IMG/VR virus record: IMGVR_UViG_3300024356_000027
Coordinates: 1 to 31,559 of that record
Strand: one strand, 5' to 3'
From: a virus
DNA: 31,559 bases
Of this stretch, positions 21,340 through 29,464 are shown piece after piece. Under the pieces are notes generated by a model. The model saw only the letters and a list, made by a program, of their open reading frames with translations. It did no database searches and was not told the origin of the DNA. Each line of letters opens with the position of its first letter. The first letter of the stretch is position 1. The translations under genes were made by a program, and so were the position numbers.

Positions 21340-21575
21340 TCGCCACGACCTCCGCATTCGCTACAGACAGATCCGTCATACGCTCCCTCGCCCGAGCCAT
21401 TGCAGGCAGAGCAGACGCCTTCGTCATCTTCATCATCGCGGCCAAACCAGTCCATCAGCCGCTTCAATCGGATCTCGATCAGCTTCTCATCGACTTCACC
21501 ATAAGGATTGCCCAGCCACGCATTGTGCAGGCTGGTGACCAGCCTGTGCATGTGTTCATACTCTTTGTTCACCAC
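21336..21575 (-). CDS. small protein with DnaJ-like Cys motifs
   Basis: A 79-residue protein: an N-terminal helix (EYEHMHRLVTSLHNAWLG), an amphipathic middle (EKLIEIRLKRLMDWFGRDDEDDEG), and at 54-79 CSACNGSGEGAYDGSVCSECGGRGE. The latter has two CxxCxGxG-type repeats as in the DnaJ zinc-finger domain, with one zinc site expected. The start is GTG (21575 or 21572) with GAGGAGG just upstream. Both ends overlap neighbours. Function unknown. Confidence 0.72.
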   Translation of the reverse strand: MVNKEYEHMHRLVTSLHNAWLGNPYGEVDEKLIEIRLKRLMDWFGRDDEDDEGVCSACNGSGEGAYDGSVCSECGGRGE

Positions 21576-21781
21576 GGTGCCTCCTCAAAGTCATCGTCCT
21601 GCTTAGGTGGCCGCGCCAGTTTTACGTCCTTTTTCGGCATGACCATCGTCACAGGGTACGGCCAGCCGTCAGGCGACGGTGCGCGAAGGCGCAACAGATC
21701 GCCATCGAGGACATCAACGACATACAGCGCTGCCTCAATCTTCGGGTGTCTGACCCAATCGCCTTGCTTTAGCCCACTCAT
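21569..21781 (-). CDS. small hypothetical, SH3-like
   Basis: A 70-residue protein beginning SGLKQGDWVRHPKIEAALYVVDVLDGDLLRL, a strand-turn-strand pattern like small beta-barrel (SH3/KOW-type) domains, then KKDVKLARPPKQDDDFEEAPW. The ATG at 21781 has GGAG 7 bases upstream; the longer frame to 21811 runs further into the nuclease gene. It overlaps VRR-NUC by 47 bases. Function unknown. Confidence 0.68.
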   Translation of the reverse strand: MSGLKQGDWVRHPKIEAALYVVDVLDGDLLRLRAPSPDGWPYPVTMVMPKKDVKLARPPKQDDDFEEAPW

Positions 21782-22031
21782 CGACCATCTCCTTTGACCA
21801 CAGAACCACATACGGCTGCTTGAGCCGTGCCATGTCCGCCGCGAACAACTTCTGCAACTCCGACAACCGCCCTCGAGGCGCTTTCAACTCCACAAACCAC
21901 ACTTGACCGTCGGGCAGACACACCACCCGATCCGCTACCCCACGCAGACCAGGCGACGTCCACTTGTACGCCTTGCCACCTAGCATCTGAACGTGCCACT
22001 TCAGATGCTGTTCGATTTCGGATTCACGCAC
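21735..22031 (-). CDS. VRR-NUC domain nuclease
   Basis: A 98-residue stand-alone VRR-NUC domain, a compact PD-(D/E)xK nuclease. It shows ESEIEQHLKWHVQMLGG at the N-terminus, GLRGVADRVV with Asp34, then FVELKAPRG with Glu48 and Lys50, and the closing SELQKLFAADM helix. Such phage enzymes may cut branched or junction DNA during replication. The start is GTG with GAGGG 5 bases upstream. It is the first gene of the minus-strand block, divergent from the replication block. I see no convincing minus-strand promoter in the 76-base gap. Confidence 0.9.
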   Translation of the reverse strand: MRESEIEQHLKWHVQMLGGKAYKWTSPGLRGVADRVVCLPDGQVWFVELKAPRGRLSELQKLFAADMARLKQPYVVLWSKEMVDEWAKARRLGQTPED

Positions 22032-22051
22032 TGTACCCTCTCAAAAAGTTT

Positions 22052-22079
22052 TTGACAACCGTGAGCAGTATGCTACCAT
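22052..22079 (+). promoter_or_regulatory. sigma70 promoter for the replication block
   Basis: TTGACA (22052-22057) is followed after 16 bases by TACCAT (22074-22079), preceded by TGC, an extended -10. Transcription would start near 22086, giving a leader of about 22 bases ahead of the GTG at 22108. It lies in the only divergent intergenic gap of the window. Confidence 0.78.
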
Positions 22080-22107
22080 CAGTTCTCGTTCAGTACAGGA
22101 GAGTTCA

Positions 22108-23229
22108 GTGCACTCAACAGTCGTCGGCGGTTCGACCGCTAGCCGCGTCATCAACTGCCCAGGCAGCGTCGCCCTCGTGCAACGTATGCCCCCGCAGCCC
22201 TCCAGCAGCTACGCCGACGTTGGCACGCTGCTGCACGGCTGCATGGCCGACCTGCTCAACAACGTCAGCCTCAAGCCCGAGCATCTGCTGGGCCGCACCT
22301 ATAAGGACGTTGCGGTCACGCAGGAGATGATCGACGAGAAGATCATCCCGGCGCTGCAGGCGCTCAACGAGATCGACCCCGACGAGACGATGGATCTTGA
22401 GGTCGAGCAGACCGTTTCGTTCGGCGCTCTGATCCCTGACGCCTTCGGCAGCGCTGACGTTGTGGGGCGTCGTGGCCGCACGGCAGTCGTGCTGGACTGG
22501 AAGTTCGGTGACGGCGTGCCCGTCCACGCTGAGGGCAATCTGCAGTTGCTGTTCTACGCTGCCGCTGCGGCCCGCACGCCCGGTCTGGAGTGGGTGTTCA
22601 AGGGCGTGGAGAAGCTTGAACTCGTGATCGTGCAGCCGCCCTACGTCCGGCGCTGGGTGACGGACATGGACACGCTGGAGAACTTTGAACTCAACCTCGT
22701 GCGTGCCGTGCGCTTGGCCGAGCGTCCTGACGCGCCTCTGGAAGTGGGCAGTCACTGCCGCTGGTGCGCTGCCAAACCGATCTGCCCGAAGATGACCGGC
22801 GAGATCGACCGCGTGGTGCATCAGAAACTGGAAGCCCTCTCACCCGATCAGGTGTCGCAGGCGCTCTTGCTTGCCGATAAACTGGAGGAATTCATCGCCG
22901 CCGCCCGCAAGCTGGCTCTCGACCGGCTTGAGAAAGACATGCCCGTGCCGGGGTATAAATTAGTACCGAAGCAGGCGCGGCGTCAGTGGGTGGACGAGGC
23001 CAAGGCCCGTGCCGTCCTCGGTGAAGATTTCGTAGTGACCAAGACAGAATTACTCAGCCCTGCTCAGGCAGAGAAGGTGCTGAAAAAGCGCAAGCTGGCG
23101 CTGCCCGACGATCTTGTCGTCGCAGTGTCGAGCGGCAACACTGTTGCGCCTGAGAGCGATCCCAGGCCAGCGGTGCTTAACATCGGCAAGCAACTCACCG
23201 CTGCCTTTTCCAAACTTGGAGTCCAATAA
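22108..23229 (+). CDS. Cas4/RecB-like PD-(D/E)xK nuclease (DUF2800-like)
   Basis: A 373-residue protein with the RecB/Cas4 nuclease profile: SRVINCPGSVAL at the start, GTLLHGCMADLL (His43), GSADVVG (Asp117), VLDWKFGDG (Asp130, Lys132), and NLQLLFYAAAAA. A Cys group at GSHCRWCAAKPICP (217, 220, 226) could bind an iron-sulphur cluster with a fourth Cys such as C17. This matches the phage DUF2800 family, thought to act as an exonuclease in recombination or replication. The start is GTG with AGGAG 7 bases upstream. It ends in a one-base overlap with the next gene. Confidence 0.85.
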   Translation: MHSTVVGGSTASRVINCPGSVALVQRMPPQPSSSYADVGTLLHGCMADLLNNVSLKPEHLLGRTYKDVAVTQEMIDEKIIPALQALNEIDPDETMDLEVEQTVSFGALIPDAFGSADVVGRRGRTAVVLDWKFGDGVPVHAEGNLQLLFYAAAAARTPGLEWVFKGVEKLELVIVQPPYVRRWVTDMDTLENFELNLVRAVRLAERPDAPLEVGSHCRWCAAKPICPKMTGEIDRVVHQKLEALSPDQVSQALLLADKLEEFIAAARKLALDRLEKDMPVPGYKLVPKQARRQWVDEAKARAVLGEDFVVTKTELLSPAQAEKVLKKRKLALPDDLVVAVSSGNTVAPESDPRPAVLNIGKQLTAAFSKLGVQ

Positions 23230-23867
23230 TGTCTAATATCGTTTCGTTCAAGGGCGCTAACCTGCCCGCAGTCGCTTCCCTGTCCACTGCCCTTCGCTCG
23301 ATCAGCAACAACGTTGGCGAGGCTGGTGTTGCCATTCTCAAAATGGACAAGACCGGCCATTGGGTGTGCGGCGCAGACCAGACCGAAGTCGAGGACGGCA
23401 GCAAGTGGGCCGTCAATCCTTTCTCGTTCGTCCACGGCTTTATCGCGTGGGGTGACGGTGAGGTGCTCGGTGAGAAGATGGTCAGCGTCACGCAGCCCCT
23501 TCCCGAAATGGAAGCTGCGCCGCCCAACGCCAAGCGCGGCTGGGAAGTGCAGATCGGCTGCAGCCTGAAGTGCATCTCAGGCGACGACGAAGGTCTGGAA
23601 GTCCGCTTTTCGACCACTAGCGTCGGTGGCAAGAAGGCAGTGCAGGCGCTGGCCGTCGAGATCGCTGGCGCGGTCGAGAAGGATCAGACCAAGCCTGTGC
23701 CGGTCGTGGTGCTGAAGAAGGACCACTACGTCCATAAGTCCTACGGACGCATCTACACCCCGATCTTTGAGGTCGTGGAGTGGGTCAGCATGGACGGCAA
23801 CAGCAGCGAAGGCGACCAGGCCGAGTCGCAGACTGAAGAACCCCGTCGCCGTCGGCGTTCGGTCTAA
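23229..23867 (+). CDS. early protein of unknown role, possible ssDNA-binding
   Basis: A 212-residue protein, beta-rich: KMDKTGHWVCGADQTEVEDGSKWAVNPFSFVHGFIAWGD, GWEVQIGCSLKCI, DDEGLEVRFSTTSVGG, HKSYGRIYTPIFEVVEWV. I recall similar phage proteins following DUF2800-type nucleases, where a single-stranded-DNA-binding protein (DUF2815) often sits; the build would suit an OB-like fold. Against this, the tail is basic (PRRRRRSV) rather than the acidic tip of classical SSBs. The name is therefore tentative. It is followed directly by a terminator hairpin. Confidence 0.7.
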   Translation: MSNIVSFKGANLPAVASLSTALRSISNNVGEAGVAILKMDKTGHWVCGADQTEVEDGSKWAVNPFSFVHGFIAWGDGEVLGEKMVSVTQPLPEMEAAPPNAKRGWEVQIGCSLKCISGDDEGLEVRFSTTSVGGKKAVQALAVEIAGAVEKDQTKPVPVVVLKKDHYVHKSYGRIYTPIFEVVEWVSMDGNSSEGDQAESQTEEPRRRRRSV

Positions 23868-23873
23868 GGTCTA

Positions 23874-23907
23874 GCAGGGGCGGCGCAATGCCGCCCTTGC
23901 TCTTTGT
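23874..23907 (+). terminator. intrinsic terminator after early protein
   Basis: GCAGGGGCGGC (23874-23884) pairs with GCCGCCCTTGC (23890-23900) around a GCAAT loop (11 pairs, one G-U). T-rich TCTTTGTT follows. It sits 6 bases after the stop codon, so it should separate the nuclease pair from the HNH-polymerase genes downstream. Confidence 0.75.
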
Positions 23908-23913
23908 TATACT
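23905..23913 (+). promoter_or_regulatory. extended -10 promoter candidate
   Basis: TGTTATACT is TGn plus TATACT, an extended -10 element lying just after the terminator. No good -35 box is present at 16-18 bases. It would restart transcription for the HNH-polymerase operon with a leader of about 115 bases that contains the long hairpin. Confidence 0.5.
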
Positions 23914-23942
23914 TCTTGTGCGCTTGGCGGCGCGGTAAAGGT

Positions 23943-24023
23943 AAGCCCTGTTCTGCATCCTGCTCGACACCTTCGAGTCCGCCAACGCCCTTTCGGGGGT
24001 GAGGATGCAGAACAGGGCTTTTT
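23943..24023 (+). ncRNA. structured leader: 19-bp inverted repeat with T-run
   Basis: AAGCCCTGTTCTGCATCCT (23943-23961) is the exact reverse complement of 24002-24020, and T residues follow (24019-24023). The 40-base loop holds two smaller hairpins: CTCGA/TCGAG around CACCT, and CCC/GGG around TTTC. The transcript would therefore form a three-way junction on a 19-bp stem. It could be an attenuator or terminator of unusual length, a processing site, or a small palindromic mobile element. Only 18 bases separate it from the HNH gene. Confidence 0.6.
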
Positions 24024-24038
24024 GTTCATAGGAACAAC

Positions 24039-24551
24039 ATGCAAGAAGTCTGGAAACCTGTGCCGGGCTACGAAGGCAGGTATGAAGTCAGCGATCAGGG
24101 CCGCGTGCGTTCGCTGGATAGATATAGTGCGCGCAATAGCGCCGACAACCGAAAACCGTATTTGATAGCCGGGAAAATGCTGGCGCAGCACGCAAGCGCC
24201 AGCGGGCATATGACTGTCCACGTAGCTCGCAAATGGTTGTACGTACACCGCTTGGTTTTGCTGGCGTTTGTGTGCCACCCTGAACAATACGCACCTAATG
24301 TTCGTGTTGAAGGTCGGCACTTAGATGGAAATCCATCAAACAACGCGCTTAAAAATTTAGCTTGGGGAACGGTAAAAGAAAACCGCGCCGACAGACGGCG
24401 TTTGGGTGAAAAAGCCAAGCTATCCAAAGACCAGATGCTGCTGCTTCAAGCTGACTTACGTGGTGGCGCGTTGCTAAAAGATGTGGCCGCAAAGTTTGGC
24501 GTGGAACGCCATACCGCCGCACGTTACCGCGATGGGTACATGTATGACTAA
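24039..24551 (+). CDS. HNH homing endonuclease with NUMOD4 domain
   Basis: A 170-residue protein. Residues 1-30 (EVWKPVPGYEGRYEVSDQGRVRSLDR) are a NUMOD4 motif. The HNH core has YVHRLVLLAFV (His70), EGRHLDGNPSNNALKNLAWGT (His94, Asn101/102) and KEN. The C-terminal helix-turn-helix (about 128-165, LSKDQMLLLQ...LKDVAAKFGVERHTAARY) binds DNA. This is a free-standing homing endonuclease of the I-HmuI relatives. It lies directly before the DNA polymerase gene, a common target of such elements, and its stop overlaps the polymerase start by 8 bases. AGGA lies 5 bases before the ATG. Confidence 0.92.
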   Translation: MQEVWKPVPGYEGRYEVSDQGRVRSLDRYSARNSADNRKPYLIAGKMLAQHASASGHMTVHVARKWLYVHRLVLLAFVCHPEQYAPNVRVEGRHLDGNPSNNALKNLAWGTVKENRADRRRLGEKAKLSKDQMLLLQADLRGGALLKDVAAKFGVERHTAARYRDGYMYD

Positions 24552-26475
24552 CATCCTTTGGTGCGATTTTGAGACAAAATCGCGTGTGGACTTAAACAAG
24601 CATGGGGTTTATTCGTATGCCCAAGACGCGACCACAGAAGTCCTGTGCATGTCCTATGCGTTCGATGATGAACCCGTCCAGACATGGACGCCTGACCAAC
24701 CGTTCCCCGAGCGGGTGCGGCAGTATGAGGGACAGATCAGGGCGCACAACGCCGCCTTTGAGCGCCTGATCTTCTGGTACGTCCTGCAGATCAATTTCAA
24801 GCTGGAACAGTTCTACTGCACCGCCGCGCAGGCACGGGCGAACTGTGCGCCAGGCTCGCTGGAGGATGTAGGCCGGTTCGCCAGCGCGTCCATGAAGAAA
24901 GACCATCGTGGGGCGCAACTGATCCGCCTGCTGTGCATCCCGCAGGCTGACGCATCGTTCCGGCAGGACTCCGACCTGATGGCCGAACTGATCGCCTATT
25001 GCGAGCAGGACGTTCGCGCCATGCGGGCGGTCAGCAACGCCATGCGCGATCTGTCGGACGAGGAACTGGCGGATTATCATGTAAACGAACGGATCAACGA
25101 CCGTGGCGTGCTGGTCGATGTTGACCTGTGCCGTGCTGCGATCAAGTACGCCGCCGATGAACTGGTCGAGATTGAGGCCATCGTTGCTGAGGTGACGCAG
25201 GGCGAGATCACCAGCGTGCGGTCGCCCAAGATGCGCGAATGGGTCTGGCAGCGTGTGGGCGAGGAGGCCCGCAAGCTGATGCAGGTCGATGACCGGGTAT
25301 CAATCGACAAGACCGTCCGGGCTAACCTGCTGACCCTAAACCCTGACCAAGTGCCGCCCGATGTGGCCGAGGTGATCCAGTGCGCCGATGACCTGTGGGC
25401 CTCTAGCGTTGCCAAGTTCAAGCGTCTGGCTGATCTGGCCGATGAAGAAGATCGCCGCGTCAGAGGCGCGTTCGTGTTCGCTGGCGGCAGCGCGACGGGT
25501 AGGGCGTCGTCCTACGGCGCTCAGGTGCATAACTTCGCCCGTGCGACTGCGAAGGCTCCGAATGCCGTGCGGCACGCGATGGTGCGCGGTCACAAGATCG
25601 TGCCCGAGTTCGGTCGCCGGGTGACCGATGTGCTGAAGGGAATGCTCAGGCCTGCGCTTGTGCCTGCGCCGGGGCATGTGCTCATCGTAGCAGACTGGTC
25701 GGCCATCGAGGCGCGGATGAACCCGTGGCTGTCTGCCGAGCCGACCAGCGAGGTCAAGCTTGACCTGTTCCGTACCGGCGCGGATGTGTACAGACACAAT
25801 GCGTCTGCGACCTTCCATGTGCCGGTCGATCAGATCGACAAAGAGCAGCGCCAGATCGGCAAGGTGCAGGAGTTGGCCTGCGGTTACGGTGGCGGCATTG
25901 GCGCGTTCGCTGCGATGGGCCGCATCTACGGCGTGCATTTGCCCGAGGCGGACTCGCGCCGCATGGTAGACGCATGGCGGCGGGCGAATCCGTGGGCCGT
26001 GCGCTACTGGCAGGATCTGGAGTCGGCCTACCTGCGTGCGATGAGGAACAAAGGCACAGAATTCAACGCCGGTCGGGTGACGTACTATTTCGACGGTCAG
26101 CACCTCTGGTACGCCCTGCCCAGTGGGCGTATCCTCTGCTACCCGTATGCCCGACTGGAGACTGAAGGCGTGACCTACGCTAAGGCGTCATGGAAGCCTG
26201 CCGCCGATGCGAAGGAATGGCCTCGGGCGCGGCTGTGGAAGGGGCTAGCCTGCGAGAACATCTGCCAAGCAGCGGCCAATGATGTCCTACGGGCGACGCT
26301 GCGCCAGGTGAACGCCGTCCTGCATGTGCATGACGAAGTGGTGCTGGAAGTGCCCGATGCCGATGCGGAGGCCGAGATGACCCGACTGCAGGAAGTGATG
26401 TGCACCCCGCCCGAGTGGGCGCAAGGGTTGCCTTTGGACGCTGAAATTAACGTAATGGAGCGTTACGGAAAATGA
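24544..26475 (+). CDS. family A DNA polymerase with 3'-5' exonuclease
   Basis: A 643-residue protein. The exonuclease domain has DFETKS (Asp8, Glu10), HNAAFE (68-73) and YCEQD (152-156). The polymerase domain has motif A VADWSAIEAR (Asp384), motif B RQIGKVQELACGYGGG (436-451) and motif C LHVHDE (about 593-598). It is the replicative polymerase of the phage. ATG 24544 overlaps the HNH stop; ATG 24532 is an in-frame alternative four codons earlier. Neither has a strong ribosome binding site, so translation may be coupled to the HNH gene. In motif A, the usual DYSQIE is DWSAIE. There is no 5'-3' exonuclease domain. Confidence 0.96.
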   Translation: MTNILWCDFETKSRVDLNKHGVYSYAQDATTEVLCMSYAFDDEPVQTWTPDQPFPERVRQYEGQIRAHNAAFERLIFWYVLQINFKLEQFYCTAAQARANCAPGSLEDVGRFASASMKKDHRGAQLIRLLCIPQADASFRQDSDLMAELIAYCEQDVRAMRAVSNAMRDLSDEELADYHVNERINDRGVLVDVDLCRAAIKYAADELVEIEAIVAEVTQGEITSVRSPKMREWVWQRVGEEARKLMQVDDRVSIDKTVRANLLTLNPDQVPPDVAEVIQCADDLWASSVAKFKRLADLADEEDRRVRGAFVFAGGSATGRASSYGAQVHNFARATAKAPNAVRHAMVRGHKIVPEFGRRVTDVLKGMLRPALVPAPGHVLIVADWSAIEARMNPWLSAEPTSEVKLDLFRTGADVYRHNASATFHVPVDQIDKEQRQIGKVQELACGYGGGIGAFAAMGRIYGVHLPEADSRRMVDAWRRANPWAVRYWQDLESAYLRAMRNKGTEFNAGRVTYYFDGQHLWYALPSGRILCYPYARLETEGVTYAKASWKPAADAKEWPRARLWKGLACENICQAAANDVLRATLRQVNAVLHVHDEVVLEVPDADAEAEMTRLQEVMCTPPEWAQGLPLDAEINVMERYGK

Positions 26476-27173
26476 AGCATGTCATTGGACTGTCTGGTGG
26501 CAAGGATTCGACGGCGCTGGCGCTACGTCTGGCTGAAATCGAACCGAGAGATTACGAATACATCTGCAACGAAACCGGCAACGAACTGCCCGACATGCAG
26601 GCGCATTGGGCGCGGCTAGAGGAGATGCTAGGCAAACCGATCAAGCGCGTGCGGTACTCCAAAGACCTTGAAGGTACGATCAAGCAGATGAACATGCTGC
26701 CCAGCGTGTTTGCGCGTTGGTGTACTCGCGTGCTGAAGATCGAGCCGACCATCGAGTACATGGCCGCGCTGCCTGCTGGATCGGTTCTGTACGTCGGCCT
26801 GCGAGCCGATGAGGAGGAGCGTAAGGGGCTGTTCGGGGAGGATATCGCCATCCGGTTTCCCATGCGCGAATGGGGATGGAAGGAGGCCGACGTATGGGCC
26901 TACCTTGACCGGCGAGGTGTTTGCATCCCCAAGCGTACCGACTGCGCCCTGTGTCCGTATCAGCGCCTTGGGGAGTGGCGCGATCTGCACGATAACTACC
27001 CGGTCATCTGGGCCAAGGGCGTGCAGTTAGAGCGCGAGATCGGCGCAACCTTCCGCAGCCCAAGCCGTGATACATGGCCGGCGGATCTGGAATCGCTGGG
27101 CAAAGAATTCGCCAGTGGCCGCAAGCTGCGGGCGTACAAACGCAACGAGACATGCAGGGTATGCACACTATGA
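26472..27173 (+). CDS. PAPS reductase-like PP-loop protein
   Basis: A 233-residue protein with the PP-loop SGGKDS at 8-13, which binds the pyrophosphate of an adenylated substrate. ARWCTRVLKIEP and YVGLRADEEERKG follow, both typical of the PAPS-reductase/DndC branch, then TDCALCPYQRLGEW and a closing CRVCTL. The Cys groups could hold an iron-sulphur cluster. Relatives reduce phosphoadenylylsulphate, or activate sulphur for DNA phosphorothioation (DndC). Neither role is shown here. It overlaps the polymerase stop (ATGA) and the primase start (ATGA), so it is in a replication operon. Confidence 0.85.
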   Translation: MKHVIGLSGGKDSTALALRLAEIEPRDYEYICNETGNELPDMQAHWARLEEMLGKPIKRVRYSKDLEGTIKQMNMLPSVFARWCTRVLKIEPTIEYMAALPAGSVLYVGLRADEEERKGLFGEDIAIRFPMREWGWKEADVWAYLDRRGVCIPKRTDCALCPYQRLGEWRDLHDNYPVIWAKGVQLEREIGATFRSPSRDTWPADLESLGKEFASGRKLRAYKRNETCRVCTL

Positions 27174-29464
27174 TTTTCCTTGACTGGCTGATAAGCCTCG
27201 CCCCGCAGGGCGAGACGCCGCTGATCGTGCGGCAGAAACCCAAGAACCCCCGCAGCTATCACGCCGATGGGGCGCTGAAGTGCACATGGCCTGCGTTCCT
27301 GCCGGACGCATTAAAGATCAAGCCCGACCAGGCATGGTATGGCAACACCGCATCGTTCATCATTGATCGGTTTGAGAACGGTCAGGTGAGCGCCAGCGCG
27401 GCTAATTGCGAGTACTGCCTCGTCATGGTGCTGGACGACATTGGAACCAAAAGCGCCGGGCCGCCTCTTGAGCCGACTTGGATCATGGAAACCTCGCCGG
27501 GTAACTTCCAGTGGGGCTACGCCTTCTCCGATCAGCCGACCAAGGCCGATTTCGCTGCGGCCATCGTCGCCATTGCCGAGGCAGGCTATACCGACCGTGG
27601 GGCGTGTAACCCGGTGCGGAACTTTCGCCTGCCAGGCAGCGTGAACCTCAAGCCCGACAAGGACAACTTCGCAGCGCGGCTGGTCGAGTTCCACCCTACC
27701 CGTGAGTTCACGCTAGAGGGCATCTGCGCCGCTCTAGGGGTGACGCCTGCCGAGTCCGACGGCGCAGCGTACAAACCGATCAGGCTCACCGATACCGGAT
27801 CTGATGACGTATTCGCATGGCTGGCCGATCAGGGGCTGGTGTTGTCCAAGCCTAACCCGGAAGGGTGGGCGGGCATCATCTGCCCGAATGCTGGCGAGCA
27901 TACCGACGGCAACCCCGAGGGCCGTTACCTGCCTGCCTCAAGGGCGTTCTGTTGCCTGCATTCGCACTGCGTGGATCTGGACTCGGCGTGGTTCCTGAAA
28001 TGGGTAGCCGACCAGGGTGGGCCTGTCCACCGGGCCGGGCTGCGTGATGACCTGATCGCCTCGACTATGAGTGAGGCGCTATCACACCTGAAGCCGACCG
28101 ATTTCTTTTCCGATGACGCCCAGAAGGTGATTGAGGAGGTCAACACCCGTGAGCTTGGCCGGCTCGACAAGGCGCAGTGGTGGGATCGGTTCGCGTACGT
28201 GATCGACGATGATTCCTACTTCGATATGGAGAACCGTACCGAACTGCGCCGTGGGGCGTTTAATGCCCTGTACCGGCATGTCTCGTGTACGTCGATCCAC
28301 AATCAGCGCCGGGTTGAAGCGTCCATATGCTTTGATGAAAACCGCCAGGCGATGGGATCACGCATCCTGACCGGTATCACCTACGCACCAGGCGAGTCCG
28401 TGCTGGTGGCCCGTAATGGTGAGGTATTCGGCAACCGATGGCGTGATGGCCGCCCCAAGGTGTCCGGCGGGGGCGACGTCACGCCATGGCTCAAGCACTG
28501 CGAGAATCTGATCCCAGACCATGATGAGCGTGAGCATGTTTTCAACGTGATGGCCTACAAAGTCCAGCATCCCGAGGTGAAGATCAATCACGCCGTGCTG
28601 CATGGCGGTGACCAGGGGTGCGGTAAAGACTCCCTGTGGGCTCCGTTCCTGTATGCAGTGTGCGGCCCAGGTTTAGTTAACCGTGGCCTGCTGGACAATC
28701 AATCCCTCGAATCGCAGTTCGCATATGCCCTTGAGGCCGAGGTCATCATCCTGAACGAACTGCGCGAGCCGGAGGCCCGTGAGCGCCGCGCACTGGCGAA
28801 CAAGCTCAAGCCCATTATCGCGGCGCCGCCCGAGACGCTCCCAATTAACAGGAAGGGGCTGCACCCCTACCAGATGGTGAATAGGGCACTGGTGCTGGCA
28901 TTCTCAAACGACAGTGTACCGATCAGCCTAGACTCATCCGACCGTAGATGGTTCTGCCTGTGGTCGCATGCGCCTAGGATGAACCCGGACGATGCTGCAC
29001 GGCTCTGGCGTTGGTATAAGGCGGGCGGATTTGATGCGGTGGCGTCTTGGCTGCATGCAAGGGACGTTAGCGCCTTCAACCCAGGCGCAGCCCCTGCATG
29101 GTCGGCGTGGAAGGAAGCCATGATCGAAAACGGCATGAGCATGGCCGAGTCTTACCTAGTGAACCTTATCCGGAACCGTAGCGGTGAGTTTCAACGCGGG
29201 TTCGTCGGCGGGCCTTTCTACGCCGTCTGTGACCGTCTGCTGGGCGCTGCGCCGTCGGGTATTAAGATCCCCCAAGCGGCTTTGCTGCATGCCCTTAAAG
29301 AGGCCGGATGGACGGATCTAGGCCGGGTCGCATCGGCAGAGTATCCGACCAAAAAACATCTGTTCGCTGATCCGGCCATCCTGCGCCAATACAACAAATC
29401 AGACCTTAGACGGATGCTGGAAGAACCCGCGCAGGGGCCATCTAGGATGGCGGTAGTGAAATGA
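27170..29464 (+). CDS. primase-helicase (RepB-like primase + SF3-type ATPase)
   Basis: A 764-residue protein. The N-terminal third is an archaeo-eukaryotic-type primase like RepB: VMVLDDIGTK (about 84-94, acidic pair), ETSPGNFQWGYAF, then NFRLPGSVNLKPD (about 151-163). A Cys-containing region follows (GIICPNAGEH, FCCLHSHCVD). The C-terminal part is an SF3/VirE-like ATPase with Walker A GGDQGCGKDS (479-488), a likely Walker B region EVIILNELREPE, and a sensor-like segment RALVLAFSNDSVPI. It synthesises primers and unwinds the fork for the family A polymerase upstream. ATG 27170 (ATGA overlap) is chosen. It ends at a strong terminator. Confidence 0.9.
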   Translation: MIFLDWLISLAPQGETPLIVRQKPKNPRSYHADGALKCTWPAFLPDALKIKPDQAWYGNTASFIIDRFENGQVSASAANCEYCLVMVLDDIGTKSAGPPLEPTWIMETSPGNFQWGYAFSDQPTKADFAAAIVAIAEAGYTDRGACNPVRNFRLPGSVNLKPDKDNFAARLVEFHPTREFTLEGICAALGVTPAESDGAAYKPIRLTDTGSDDVFAWLADQGLVLSKPNPEGWAGIICPNAGEHTDGNPEGRYLPASRAFCCLHSHCVDLDSAWFLKWVADQGGPVHRAGLRDDLIASTMSEALSHLKPTDFFSDDAQKVIEEVNTRELGRLDKAQWWDRFAYVIDDDSYFDMENRTELRRGAFNALYRHVSCTSIHNQRRVEASICFDENRQAMGSRILTGITYAPGESVLVARNGEVFGNRWRDGRPKVSGGGDVTPWLKHCENLIPDHDEREHVFNVMAYKVQHPEVKINHAVLHGGDQGCGKDSLWAPFLYAVCGPGLVNRGLLDNQSLESQFAYALEAEVIILNELREPEARERRALANKLKPIIAAPPETLPINRKGLHPYQMVNRALVLAFSNDSVPISLDSSDRRWFCLWSHAPRMNPDDAARLWRWYKAGGFDAVASWLHARDVSAFNPGAAPAWSAWKEAMIENGMSMAESYLVNLIRNRSGEFQRGFVGGPFYAVCDRLLGAAPSGIKIPQAALLHALKEAGWTDLGRVASAEYPTKKHLFADPAILRQYNKSDLRRMLEEPAQGPSRMAVVK

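Noticed and set aside
22032-22055. Minus-strand promoter TTGTCA-17-TACAGT for the VRR-NUC gene
   Set aside because: Its -10 box overlaps the GTG start codon, so transcription would begin inside the gene and omit the conserved N-terminus.
22114-22821. 235-codon minus-strand ORF opposite the Cas4/RecB-like nuclease gene
   Set aside because: Shadow ORF. The plus strand carries ordered nuclease motifs and a promoter.
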